Source: Anaerolinea sp. (GTDB taxonomy: Bacteria > Chloroflexota > Anaerolineae > Promineifilales > Promineifilaceae). From it: 52,599 nucleotides of DNA. Both the position numbers and the translations under genes were made by a program. The stretch is from positions 1-52,599 of the forward strand of contig JACSRF010000305.1 in the NCBI GenBank assembly GCA_014879875.1, in the 5' to 3' direction. This document shows positions 33,802-42,602 of the stretch, one piece after another. Numbering within the stretch: the first letter of the stretch is position 1; each line of letters begins with the position of its first letter. The notes beneath the pieces were generated by a model, which was not told where the DNA came from, searched no databases, and saw nothing but the letters and a program-made list of their open reading frames with translations.

Positions 33802-35673
33802 TTAACGATTGACGATTGGCGATGCGTCTATGAACTGCCGATGCCACAACTCAATCGCCATGAGCGCGCCCAGGCGCACGGTCTGGTTGTTGCCGGCCAT
33901 GTGATCGGCCACCACGCGGCGGATGGCGTCTGGATTGTAGCAGCCGCGCTGCAAATGGCGCGGACTGAGCAGGATGTCTTCGACCCAACTGCGCAGCACA
34001 GTGCGGAACCAGCCGTTGTAATCTTTATACGGCTTGCGCAAACTGTCTGGGTGAGGGCCGAGGCCGCGATTGTACAACTGCCAGCGCGCCAGGCGGCTGG
34101 CGCGAATTTGCACCTCGCGCAGGCAGGCGACCAGGGGCAAACCGGTGTCTGTGAGGGGGATTTGCGCCAGTGCGGGGAAGGCGTTGACGAATGATTTACG
34201 GGCAACGCGCCGCTCGTATTGCAGGCCGGGGGGGATTTGGGTGGATAACTGCACCAAGTCATTGTCGGCGAAGGGCAGGCGCACCAGGGCGCGATGGCGG
34301 GCGACTTCGACGCCGTTGAGGGTCATGCGCGGTACGCGCTGCGTCAGATCGAAGTAGAGACGCTGCAGGGCGAGGCTGCGGTTGCCACTGGCGGCCATGC
34401 CGTCGGCCAAACTATCGAGTACGGCCGTGCCCACCTTTGCCTTAAACTCCGCGCTAAACAGATCGTCATGCTCCGTGAATGGGTCAAAGGTAATGACCCC
34501 TTGCCCATGATACACCGCCAGGTGCGCTTTGAGGCGCGTCGGCTCATCATAGTCTGCCCAGAAGGGGGGCTGGAGAGCAAAACCCATCATGGCGTCGCCC
34601 AGGAACCCTTTATAGATGATTTGCGCGTGCTGCGCCTCCTCTTCCAGGGTAGCCAGGGCGTGCAGGTTGACAATGTTGCCCTGCCCGTCGGTGATACGCA
34701 CAGCGTTGTCGGCCATGTCCAAGAGGAAGTCGGGGCGCAGTTCAAAGAAATGGTGCTGGGAACCGATGTGGCGGGCCATTTCGCGGGCGTAACGGCCGTC
34801 GTCGCAACCAGGAATGCCCCAGGTAAAGGTGTGCAAAGGGTGGGGCACAATCTGCGCCAGTTCTGCCAAAATCATGCGCGAGTCTAGTCCGCCGCTTAGC
34901 AGCACGCCTAAAGGCGCGCCCCCCGCCTGTCGCCGCACGGCCTGGCGGAAAAGCTGGGTGAACGTCTCAATGTAGTGCGTTTCCGGCAACAGGTCAATTT
35001 GTTCCGGGTAACGCAGCGTCCAATAACGGTGAATGCGCTTTTCGCCCCCTTCGACAATGAGCAGCGACGCCTGGGGCAGCAGGCGGGCCGCTTGCAGCAG
35101 GGTGCGGTCATCTAGCAAATGGTCAAAGGTGAGAAACTGCGCCATGGCCACGCGGTCCACGTCGCGGGGCACGTCTGGGTCGGCGAGGATGGCGCGCACG
35201 CCGGAGGCAAAAAGCAGGCGCGCCCCCTGTTGGGCGTAATAGACGGGGTACTGCCCCATGCGGTCGTTAGCGACGATGAGCTTTTGCCGGAGCCTGTCCC
35301 AAATGGCGATGAGGAAACTGCCGTTGAGCTTTTCGGCAAAAGCCTCGCCATACGCCTCGTAACGACGCAGGATGAGTTCCGTATCGTGGGGAACGCGCAG
35401 GGTGTGGCCTTTTTGTTCAAGCTGTTGGCGGAGAACGGCCGTATCATACAATTCGCCTTCAAGCAAAACACAAATGGTCTGCGCCTCATTCCAGTGGGGC
35501 TGGGGCGCGCCATTGGCGATACCCAACGTCACCCGCGCCAGTCCTACCCCATCTTCCTGGTGCGCTTCCACGCGAAAACGGGATTCTGACTCTAAAGCGC
35601 GGGCCATTTTTTGTAGAAACGGCCGTTCTTCACCCGACGCCACTGAGCCAACAAAGCCAACTAATCCAGGCAT
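33802..35673 (-). CDS. Asparagine-synthetase-like protein lacking the glutaminase cysteine
   Basis: A 623-residue AsnB-family protein. The N-terminal Ntn-hydrolase-like half is present (GSFLIAIWDRLRQKLIVANDRMG), but the second residue, normally the catalytic Cys of MCGIxG, is Pro (MPGLVGFVG). AGGAGGG lies 4-5 nt before this ATG, so the start is secure. The synthetase half has the PP-loop LGVLLSGGLDSRMILAELAQ (ATP pyrophosphatase motif). It should therefore adenylate a carboxylate but not take ammonia from glutamine; it may use free ammonia or another amine, as beta-lactam-synthetase-like relatives do. AsnB-like genes are recurrent in polysaccharide clusters, where they can amidate uronic acids or amino-acid substituents. 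That role is inferred. Confidence 0.85.
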   Translation of the reverse strand: MPGLVGFVGSVASGEERPFLQKMARALESESRFRVEAHQEDGVGLARVTLGIANGAPQPHWNEAQTICVLLEGELYDTAVLRQQLEQKGHTLRVPHDTELILRRYEAYGEAFAEKLNGSFLIAIWDRLRQKLIVANDRMGQYPVYYAQQGARLLFASGVRAILADPDVPRDVDRVAMAQFLTFDHLLDDRTLLQAARLLPQASLLIVEGGEKRIHRYWTLRYPEQIDLLPETHYIETFTQLFRQAVRRQAGGAPLGVLLSGGLDSRMILAELAQIVPHPLHTFTWGIPGCDDGRYAREMARHIGSQHHFFELRPDFLLDMADNAVRITDGQGNIVNLHALATLEEEAQHAQIIYKGFLGDAMMGFALQPPFWADYDEPTRLKAHLAVYHGQGVITFDPFTEHDDLFSAEFKAKVGTAVLDSLADGMAASGNRSLALQRLYFDLTQRVPRMTLNGVEVARHRALVRLPFADNDLVQLSTQIPPGLQYERRVARKSFVNAFPALAQIPLTDTGLPLVACLREVQIRASRLARWQLYNRGLGPHPDSLRKPYKDYNGWFRTVLRSWVEDILLSPRHLQRGCYNPDAIRRVVADHMAGNNQTVRLGALMAIELWHRQFIDASPIVNR

Positions 35674-35770
35674 ATCGCCCTCCTAAGCACATACAATCCA
35701 GGTTGCTCACCTGGGGCGCAACTTTTCATACATCATTCATCGGGTTACGGATACGCGATCATCCCAATGG

Positions 35771-36538
35771 TTATTCGTCATTCTCATTCTCAATCTCGCC
35801 GTCATCGCTCTCTACAACCTCATCAAACATATCAAAGTATGGCGTACCGGCAAAACTGGCTTTTAGTTCATCAAAGTTCACAACAACTTCACGGAGATCA
35901 TCTTTGGTGTGTTTCTTCGTCTTGCCCTGCACTGTGGCAGCCTGTACACCCAAGAACGCAAAGACCTGTTTCAGTACGCTGTCTTTATCCATCTGCAAAT
36001 CTTCATATTGAATGCGCATATGGGGCAGTTGCAAGCTCTCTACATAAGCAGCCAGGGCGTTATCAGCATCCTCCCGTTCCTGAACAAATTGATGGAACTC
36101 GGCAATGTCCACCGTCATCGGTGGCTGACGGTCCGACTCTTTGTACAGGTTCCAGTTGCCGGTAGCCTCATGCAGCCGTTTGGCGTTAATGCGCGAGACG
36201 ACAGCCTTGATGCGGTTGCGACGATACATGTAAAGGATTTTGACCTTTTTCCCATGCAACAGCCGGGTAAACCCATCTAAATCCAGCACATCTACTAACT
36301 TTGTTTTGAAGCCAATAGCGCCTACTTTGCTCACCAGCGCCGGCGTCCAATGATCGTTGACCCAGGCTAACTGCTCCTGAGCGCTTTGTCCTTTTTGTCT
36401 CATCACGGCAAAACGCTCGAAAATAATTTCAATGCCAGGATGCTCTTGTAAAAGGGTGGTCATGTAGGTACTGCCATCCCGCTCAACGAAGAGGATAACA
36501 AAGGGAGTAACTTGAGGTCGCAAGAAGATTGAAGCCAT
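35771..36538 (-). CDS. Sulfotransferase family protein
   Basis: A 255-residue sulfotransferase-like enzyme. FVILFVERDGSTYMTTLL (about 13-30) is the 5'-PSB loop, in which RDGST replaces the common RSGST. YMYRRNRIKAVVSRINAKR (about 104-122) is the 3'-phosphate-binding segment. The end, ELKASFAGTPYFDMFDEV, matches the C-terminal region of the sulfotransferase at 24133; a short acidic tail, SDDGEIENENDE, is unusual. AAGGAG sits about 12 nt before the ATG. Two such enzymes suggest two sulfation sites, or sulfation of the glycan plus a lipid. PAPS is the assumed donor. Confidence 0.8.
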   Translation of the reverse strand: MASIFLRPQVTPFVILFVERDGSTYMTTLLQEHPGIEIIFERFAVMRQKGQSAQEQLAWVNDHWTPALVSKVGAIGFKTKLVDVLDLDGFTRLLHGKKVKILYMYRRNRIKAVVSRINAKRLHEATGNWNLYKESDRQPPMTVDIAEFHQFVQEREDADNALAAYVESLQLPHMRIQYEDLQMDKDSVLKQVFAFLGVQAATVQGKTKKHTKDDLREVVVNFDELKASFAGTPYFDMFDEVVESDDGEIENENDE

Positions 36539-36568
36539 ATATTTTTAGGTCTCCTTATGCAGCTAGAA

Positions 36569-36615
36569 CTAGAGCAAGTACAAGAAGCGTTTTCTAGCTC
36601 CAACTCTTGCTCTAG
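36569..36615. repeat. Simple-sequence hairpin in the spacer (CTAGAGCAAG)
   Basis: CTAGAGCAAG (36569-36578) and CTTGCTCTAG (36606-36615) are a perfect 10-bp inverted repeat that covers the TAG stop of the GT2 gene at 36612. It is possibly an mRNA-processing or attenuation structure between the GT2 and sulfotransferase genes. Confidence 0.5.
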
Positions 36616-37748
36616 CTTCTAAAAATGGCGCGCAGCAGAATGGAGAGCGCGCCACGGTTGAGTAACCAGCGAGGCTGGTAAAAAATAGCGCGGGACACGG
36701 CCGTTTTAGCCCGTTGCATCTCCCCCGCCGCGTATGCCTGGAACGCCTGCCGCATGGCAATCTGCCCCAGGTCGCGGGCGCGCCGCTGCGTCAGAAGCGC
36801 CAGTTCGCCTGGCAAATGGGTATAGATGTGCTCCAGATAACGCAGCGGGTCAGCGATTTTGGGTAAATCGGTCCAGCCAGACAGAATTTGCGCCAATGGT
36901 TCAGCCTCATCGGCTAATAAGGCAGCGTCGTGCTGCACAGCCTGGAGCATATGCTGTTTTGCCTCGGCGGTCGCTTCCGGCACGCGGTACGCCTGGGCGG
37001 CGGCGCGCAGATGGGCGCGGCTGTAAGCGCGCGCCCTCATCCCTTGCCATGCCGGGGGCAGTTCGGGGCGGGCAAAGAAGTTGTCCAATACGGCAAAGGT
37101 AGCGGTCGTCATCTGACGGCCGTCGCGGGTCATTTGGTCGCGGTGAAAGCGATAAAGTGAAACGGGCTGCGCCACATAGCCCATCTCACAACCGGCCAAC
37201 GCCAGCCGCAACCACATATCCCAATCCTCATAGGAGCGCAGCGTCTCATCAAAAAAGCCTACCCGCTCCTGCCACTCCCGCCGCAGCAGCACACTGCCAA
37301 CATGCAATGGGTTGCCCAACAACAACTGGGTGAGGTCCACCGGCAGCGGTTTGTCAAACAGCTTACCAATGGGTCGGCCGGCTTCGTCTACAGGCATCGC
37401 TTGCCCGGCGGCAAAGCCGAGGCGCGGGCGGGACTGGAACTCATGCAGCAAAATTGCCAATTTGTCCGGCAGGAAGAGATCGTCAGAGTCCAGATAGGCG
37501 AGGAAGTCGCCCGTTGCGTGGCGAATGCCAGTGTTACGCGCCCCAGAAAGACCACGATTCTCCTGGTAGATGTAACGCACACGGGGATCGGTAAACTGCT
37601 GCGCCACCTGTGCCGTGTCGTCGGTAGAGCCATCATCCACAACCAGCACTTCCACATCGGCGTGGGTCTGGTTGAGGGCGCTTTGCACGGCTGCTGCCAG
37701 ATAGTGTCCCTGGTTATAAGCAGGGATGATGACGCTTACTTGATTCAT
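36612..37748 (-). CDS. GT2 family glycosyltransferase
   Basis: A 378-residue GT-A enzyme. NQVSVIIPAYNQGHYLAAAV, LVVDDGSTDDTAQVAQQF and DFLAYLDSDDLFLPDKLAIL (DxD) are the fold, nucleotide and metal motifs; RSYEDWDMWLRLALAGCEMG is the catalytic ED segment. The C-terminal 120 residues are helical and end ALSILLRAIFRS, a tail nearly repeated by the GT2 at 40074 (RGILSLLLRRTFS), so these are recent paralogs. It lies 5 bp after the membrane glycosyltransferase gene. The stop codon sits inside a 10-bp inverted repeat. Confidence 0.9.
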   Translation of the reverse strand: MNQVSVIIPAYNQGHYLAAAVQSALNQTHADVEVLVVDDGSTDDTAQVAQQFTDPRVRYIYQENRGLSGARNTGIRHATGDFLAYLDSDDLFLPDKLAILLHEFQSRPRLGFAAGQAMPVDEAGRPIGKLFDKPLPVDLTQLLLGNPLHVGSVLLRREWQERVGFFDETLRSYEDWDMWLRLALAGCEMGYVAQPVSLYRFHRDQMTRDGRQMTTATFAVLDNFFARPELPPAWQGMRARAYSRAHLRAAAQAYRVPEATAEAKQHMLQAVQHDAALLADEAEPLAQILSGWTDLPKIADPLRYLEHIYTHLPGELALLTQRRARDLGQIAMRQAFQAYAAGEMQRAKTAVSRAIFYQPRWLLNRGALSILLRAIFRS

Positions 37749-37753
37749 ACCGG

Positions 37754-39337
37754 TTATCTTGGTGGCCCATACAGCAGGCCATCCTCTGCCTCAACCCAAA
37801 TGGTGAGGGACAACTCTTGGATGATTTCTGCCGGAGTGGGTAGGGTAGAAATGGGCAGCGTCGTGAAGTAGACCACAACACCTGCTTCCTGGGCAAGCTG
37901 CGTTTTTAGAGCAGCCATTTCGGCCGGGTATTGATTATTGGCCTGCTGTGTCACGCTCTCAAATTTACGCGGTAGACGCAGCACCGGTCGCCCGGTGTGC
38001 AGGTTGACTAACTCTGGCGCATTGGCATAAAGGGGCGTCCCGACATCTAATTGACGCACAGCTTGTAGCAGCGGGGAAAGATGCCAGGCCACGTTGTTAA
38101 AGCCAATGCCCTGTTGGTAGCCATCGCGCAGCCAGAGAGCGCTTTGTCTCACTTGCCCCAGCGCCAGGATGCAGGCCAGAACGAGCAGCGGGGCAAGTTG
38201 GCGCCAGGGACGGTGGGCGGCGCACCAGACCAGGGCAACGGCATATACCAGTAAAACGAGGAAGGTAACATACAAGGGTGACAGAATGCGGTTATCTAGC
38301 GGGGTGTTGGCGTCAAAGAAGGAGATGGAAAGGAGCAAGAAGGCGGGATAGATGAAGGCAAACAGGAACAAGAGAAGCAGCAGAGGAGGGAAGAGTTGGC
38401 GCAACGGCCGTTGCCCTCTTTGCCCGCGGTAATGAATCGTCAGAGCCGCGCCAAATGCCAGCAACAGCAAGCTGAGCAGCGCCAATTTCAACAGGGTGGG
38501 CAGCGTGTCGGGGATGAGAAACCAACCAACGATGGTGTTCAACCCTTGTTGGATCTGTGCCCGGCTGGCGGGGTGAAAGCTGAAGGCGCGGATGCTGTCA
38601 CCACCGCTGCGGCTGCGCAGCAGCCACAAGAGGAAGGGCAGTGTGGCAACCAGAGCGAAGAGAAAGGCGTGGCTAAAGCGGGCGCGCCAGGGATGGGTGG
38701 GGAGAAAAAGGAGGGCGGCAACAGCCGTGCCCACCAGCGCCACGCCGGCATAACGGGTCAATAAAGCCAATCCCAGGCTAACTGCGGCCAACAACAGCAG
38801 CGACCAGGTCGCGCGCTGTAAAAAGGCAGACAAGAAAGCGAATCCGGCAAAGCCCAAGAACAAAAAGAGCGCCTCTGTCCAGGCCATGCTGTGTAAGGCA
38901 AAGAGCGGCGGGGCGATCAGGGTAAAAAATGCCGCTGCTAATCCCCAACCTTTTTGCTCCGGCAGCAGACGCCAAAGCAGCGCACCTACCAGCGCGATGT
39001 TGACGGCAAAAAGCAGCGTTTGCCCCCAGCGCGCCCCAAGCATCGGGTCTACGCCGATCCAACCCCACAGGGCGAGCAACATGGGGTAAAAGGGGGCATG
39101 GTGCGCCAATGGGGCATTGATTTCGCTGCCGAAGGGAACGGTCAGCCCTGCGCCCTGGCTGAGGTTGCGCGCGGCGGCCACGTACACGGCCGAATCAGGC
39201 GAAAGTCCCACTCCCCAGCGCGTGACCGTCAACAACAGCAAAGCCCCTGTCAGGGCAAGCAGGAGGAGGGCGAAGAGGAAACGGCCGTATCCGGCGCGCA
39301 ACCCTGGTTGTGGAAGCGGGAAATCGGGCATAGACAT
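37754..39337 (-). CDS. Multi-pass membrane glycosyltransferase (ArnT/GT39-like)
   Basis: A 527-residue protein with about 11 hydrophobic helices. The first periplasmic loop contains GLSPDSAVYVAAARNLSQGAG, the acidic loop expected of the GT-C superfamily, and HHAPFYPMLLALWGWIG is the conserved helix after it. The C-terminal 130 residues form a soluble domain (PLYANAPELVNLHTGRPVLRLP), as in many of these proteins. It would use a polyprenyl-phosphate-linked sugar. The preceding gene, a DPM1/GtrB-like GT2, is 1 bp away and is probably the enzyme that makes this lipid donor; this pairing is typical of GtrB plus membrane transferase systems. Confidence 0.8.
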   Translation of the reverse strand: MSMPDFPLPQPGLRAGYGRFLFALLLLALTGALLLLTVTRWGVGLSPDSAVYVAAARNLSQGAGLTVPFGSEINAPLAHHAPFYPMLLALWGWIGVDPMLGARWGQTLLFAVNIALVGALLWRLLPEQKGWGLAAAFFTLIAPPLFALHSMAWTEALFLFLGFAGFAFLSAFLQRATWSLLLLAAVSLGLALLTRYAGVALVGTAVAALLFLPTHPWRARFSHAFLFALVATLPFLLWLLRSRSGGDSIRAFSFHPASRAQIQQGLNTIVGWFLIPDTLPTLLKLALLSLLLLAFGAALTIHYRGQRGQRPLRQLFPPLLLLLFLFAFIYPAFLLLSISFFDANTPLDNRILSPLYVTFLVLLVYAVALVWCAAHRPWRQLAPLLVLACILALGQVRQSALWLRDGYQQGIGFNNVAWHLSPLLQAVRQLDVGTPLYANAPELVNLHTGRPVLRLPRKFESVTQQANNQYPAEMAALKTQLAQEAGVVVYFTTLPISTLPTPAEIIQELSLTIWVEAEDGLLYGPPR

Positions 39338-39338
39338 A

Positions 39339-40034
39339 TCAGGAGCGGCGGAAGCCGTACTTCAGGATGACATAAATGGCGCGCACGCCATCTTTCCAGT
39401 TGATTTTTTTACCTTCGGCGTAGGTACGGCCGTAATAGGAAATACCCACTTCATAGATCACAAAGTCGCGGCTGGCGATCTTCGCCGTAAACTCCGGCTC
39501 AAAGCCAAAGCGGTTCTCTTTCAGGGTAATTGCCTCCACCACTTCCCGCTTGAACACCTTATAGCACACCTCCATATCGGTTAGGTTGAGGTTAGTGAAC
39601 ATATTGGAAAGCATCGTCAGAAATCTGTTGCCCAAGGAGTGCCAGTAGTACAATACACGATGCGATTCTCCCCCGGCAAAGCGCGAGCCATACACCACAT
39701 CTGCCTTGCCATTTAAAATAGGGTCGAGCAGCTTCGGGTACTCCTGCGGCTCATACTCCAGGTCGGCGTCTTGAATGATGATGATATCGCCGGTGGCGTG
39801 CTGGAAGCCGGTGCGTAGGGCTGCGCCTTTACCCTGGTTTTGCTCATGCAGGATAATGGTCACGTTGTCCGCGCCGTTCATTTTCGCCAAAAAATCGCGT
39901 GTGCCATCGGATGAGCCATCGTCAACGATGACGATCTCTTTGGGAAGGTCCAGTTCTACCGCCTGTATCTTTTCCAAGATTTGGGCGATGGTTTTTATTT
40001 CGTTAAAGCAAGGGATCACAATAGATAACTTCAT
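39339..40034 (-). CDS. DPM1/GtrB-like GT2 polyprenyl-phosphate glycosyltransferase
   Basis: A 231-residue enzyme of the dolichyl/undecaprenyl-phosphate sugar synthase type. [60 protein letters not shown] and [19 protein letters not shown], with its DAD metal motif, are all characteristic. [20 protein letters not shown] is the acceptor loop. It lacks the C-terminal membrane helices of GtrB, so it is of the short DPM1 form. AAAGAGCATC precedes the ATG. It is tightly coupled to the membrane glycosyltransferase downstream and probably makes that enzyme's donor. Confidence 0.9.
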   Translation of the reverse strand: MKLSIVIPCFNEIKTIAQILEKIQAVELDLPKEIVIVDDGSSDGTRDFLAKMNGADNVTIILHEQNQGKGAALRTGFQHATGDIIIIQDADLEYEPQEYPKLLDPILNGKADVVYGSRFAGGESHRVLYYWHSLGNRFLTMLSNMFTNLNLTDMEVCYKVFKREVVEAITLKENRFGFEPEFTAKIASRDFVIYEVGISYYGRTYAEGKKINWKDGVRAIYVILKYGFRRS

Positions 40035-40073
40035 GATGCTCTTTTTAACCCGATAATTTGTAGAAGCAGTGGG

Positions 40074-41309
40074 TCAGCTTCTGGATGAACGTCTGAAAGA
40101 AAATGTGCGGCGCAGCAGTAAGCTAAGGATGCCACGATTGCGCAGCCAGCGAGGATTATAGCGGATACCGGGCCATAAGTGGGCGTCTATTTGCGCATTC
40201 TGTTGGGCGCTTTGGGCGGCAAATACGGCCTCCATGTGCAGTTCAGAAAGTAGCTGAGCCTTGATGTGGGTGAGAGGTGGCGTCAGCGGCAGCAGTTCAC
40301 CAAAAAGGGTCTCGGTCAGGGGAATCGCTTTTTCTACCGGTTCGCGGGTGAGATAGCGATGGGTGATGGTGGCAAGTTGATCGTGACGTTCCAGTAAACG
40401 GCCGTCGGCCGTTTGGGCGCGCATCAGAGCCTCTTGGGCCGCAGCGTGATTGCCATCTATCCAGGCCAGCACGGCGGCGCGCAAAAAATCGCGCCCCACC
40501 AGCACCCACTTATCTGCTGCGGGCGCAGTAGCAAAGCGGCGCTGCACTGCCTGCTCCAAAGCAACTGCTTTGTGGTACATCTGGCGAAAGCGCCGCTTGC
40601 TGCTTTCTGAGGCCATATGCTCCCGATACAGGTAGAGCGGCTCAGGTAAGTTCGCCAGCTCTGTCACTTCTGCCAGACGCAGCCACAAGTCATAATCTTC
40701 TGAAGGCTCAAGGTCAGCATTGTATACACCAACCATATCCAGGCAGGTGCGACGCATAATAATGGAACCATGACGAAAACAATTAGAGTTATACAACTCT
40801 TCTTGAATGCTTTTGTTATCCGTGAGAAGGGCATACCTGGCAATGGGCAATACGGCGTCATTGGCATCAATGAATTGCGGCAGCGTGCCCAGCAAGCCAA
40901 CCTGGGGATGATCTATCAGAAAGGCAATTTGGCGCGCCAGTCGTTCGCAGTGGGAGATGTCATCAGCATCCTGACGGGCAACAAATTCGCCCTGCGCCTG
41001 AGCAATACCTTTGTTGAGGGAACGGGTATAGCCCATATTGTGTTCATTGCGAATGAGCACAACTCTGGAATCAGCCTGCGCATAGTGTGTCAAGATTTGC
41101 CAGGTGTTGTCGGTGGAGCCGTCGTCAATAATAATGAACTCGAAGTATGGGTAGGTTTGGTTGAGGATACTGTCTACGGCGCGGGTGAGATAAGGTTCTC
41201 CGTTGAGCACACTCATGATGACGCTAACGAGCGCAGGACGTTCGACGCTGGCAGAAAGGTTGGGTGAAACGGCCGTTGACGGCCACGTAGCATCAGGCAG
41301 TTCCACCAT
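40074..41309 (-). CDS. GT2 family glycosyltransferase
   Basis: A 411-residue GT-A enzyme. A 25-residue leader precedes PALVSVIMSVLNGEPYLTRA; then come FIIIDDGSTDNTWQILTHY and GEFVARQDADDISHCERLAR (DADD metal site). PSEDYDLWLRLAEVTELANL is the catalytic ED segment. The C-terminal region, YNPRWLRNRGILSLLLRRTF, matches the GT2 at 36612. Its start codon directly abuts the stop of wzt (TAG ATG), so translation is coupled to the exporter. The 25-residue leader contains PSTAV, encoded by one copy of the ACGGCCGT palindrome; the next Met lies beyond the first strand, so this start is retained. Confidence 0.88.
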   Translation of the reverse strand: MVELPDATWPSTAVSPNLSASVERPALVSVIMSVLNGEPYLTRAVDSILNQTYPYFEFIIIDDGSTDNTWQILTHYAQADSRVVLIRNEHNMGYTRSLNKGIAQAQGEFVARQDADDISHCERLARQIAFLIDHPQVGLLGTLPQFIDANDAVLPIARYALLTDNKSIQEELYNSNCFRHGSIIMRRTCLDMVGVYNADLEPSEDYDLWLRLAEVTELANLPEPLYLYREHMASESSKRRFRQMYHKAVALEQAVQRRFATAPAADKWVLVGRDFLRAAVLAWIDGNHAAAQEALMRAQTADGRLLERHDQLATITHRYLTREPVEKAIPLTETLFGELLPLTPPLTHIKAQLLSELHMEAVFAAQSAQQNAQIDAHLWPGIRYNPRWLRNRGILSLLLRRTFSFRRSSRS

Positions 41310-42602
41310 CTACACACCCTCAACGGCCGTCTCTGCCACGAACTGCGTCGTCCAATCCAGGAGCGGCCGTACGGCTCCCGGCTCCTTGCCATACCAGGCG
41401 CCAGGGCGTTCTTCTAATTCCAACACCTCAAACTGTAACGCTTCGTCATAGCGAAAGATAATGCGCAGCCCATTCTCAAGGATCAACAAGACAATCCGGT
41501 GTGTGCCAGAGTTCAAAAAATTGGCCGGAATATGGCACACGCTGCGCAAAAGGCCCTCTGGCAGCGGATTATCTCGTGTCATCAAATCCGTTTCATTGGA
41601 ACTGGTGGTAAAAGCAATAATCTGCTGCTCATTGTACACATGCAAGCAGACATGCAAGCGCGCCTCAGGAATCAGGTTCCAATACTCTACCTCCACCAGC
41701 AGCGGCATAGACATACTTATCGGATCAGTTGGCGCCCCGCCTGCTGGGCGAATGGCTACCCGATGCAGCCGTACTTTCTCATTCCCCGGCGCACTGTCCG
41801 GGTCATGCCACACCTGTTCTGACACAGCAGCAAACGTCACAGACAAATACTTACCCAGCACTTCGGCCGTTGTCCCTTGCGCCCGCAGCTGCCCATTGTC
41901 GAGCCAGATGACGCGCTGGCACAAATTTTGCACAGCTATCATATTGTGACTGACGAATAGAACGGTGCGCCCTTCTGAGGCGACATCCTCCATTTTGCCC
42001 AAACACTTTTTCTGAAAGGCAGCATCCCCCACTGCCAGCACTTCATCCACCAGCAACACTTCCGGTTCCAGGTGGGCGGCTACGGCAAAGGCAAGACGCA
42101 CATACATGCCGCTAGAGTAACGCTTCACGGGGGTATCTAAAAATCGCGCTACCCCGGCAAAGGCAACAATCTCATCAAACTTGCGTTCAATTTCCACGCG
42201 CCGCATCCCCAGAATTGCGCCGCTGAGGTAAATATTCTCGCGCCCGGTAAGTTCCGGGTGGAAGCCTGTGCCTACTTCTAACAAAGAACCAACACGGCCG
42301 TTTACCACGGCCCGGCCTTCCGTAGGTTCCGTAATACGCGCAAGAATTTTCAGCAAGGTGCTTTTGCCAGCGCCATTGCGCCCAATAATGCCAATCACCT
42401 CTCCTCGCGCCACATCAAACGAAACCCCAGATAACGCCCACAAAATCTCGTCTGCCTCTGGTTTGCGCAGGGTGCTAAGAAGGTAATTAAAGGGGGAAAT
42501 CGCTTTTTGCAGCAGAGAGTCACGGCCAGTCGCTTTAGCCGGCGCGCGCCCAATCCGGTAACGCTTGCCAAGATTTTCAACCTGTATTGCGTGATGAGTC
42601 AT
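41310..42602 (-). CDS. wzt: Polysaccharide ABC exporter ATPase with C-terminal Wzt-type domain
   Basis: A 430-residue ATPase of the O-antigen/teichoic-acid export group. GIIGRNGAGKSTLLKILARI is Walker A, YSSGMYVRLAFAVAAHL the ABC signature, VLLVDEVLAVGDAAFQKK Walker B with its D-loop, and VLFVSHNM the H-loop. Residues from about 260 form a beta-sandwich of the Wzt_C type (KVRLHRVAIRPAGG ... LLVEVEYWNLI ... GTHRIVLLILENGLRI). In characterised systems that domain recognises a terminal modification of the finished glycan before export. The gene overlaps wzm by 4 nt. The methyltransferase, sulfotransferase or acyl group made elsewhere in the cluster are candidates for the modification it reads. 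Confidence 0.93.
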   Translation of the reverse strand: MTHHAIQVENLGKRYRIGRAPAKATGRDSLLQKAISPFNYLLSTLRKPEADEILWALSGVSFDVARGEVIGIIGRNGAGKSTLLKILARITEPTEGRAVVNGRVGSLLEVGTGFHPELTGRENIYLSGAILGMRRVEIERKFDEIVAFAGVARFLDTPVKRYSSGMYVRLAFAVAAHLEPEVLLVDEVLAVGDAAFQKKCLGKMEDVASEGRTVLFVSHNMIAVQNLCQRVIWLDNGQLRAQGTTAEVLGKYLSVTFAAVSEQVWHDPDSAPGNEKVRLHRVAIRPAGGAPTDPISMSMPLLVEVEYWNLIPEARLHVCLHVYNEQQIIAFTTSSNETDLMTRDNPLPEGLLRSVCHIPANFLNSGTHRIVLLILENGLRIIFRYDEALQFEVLELEERPGAWYGKEPGAVRPLLDWTTQFVAETAVEGV

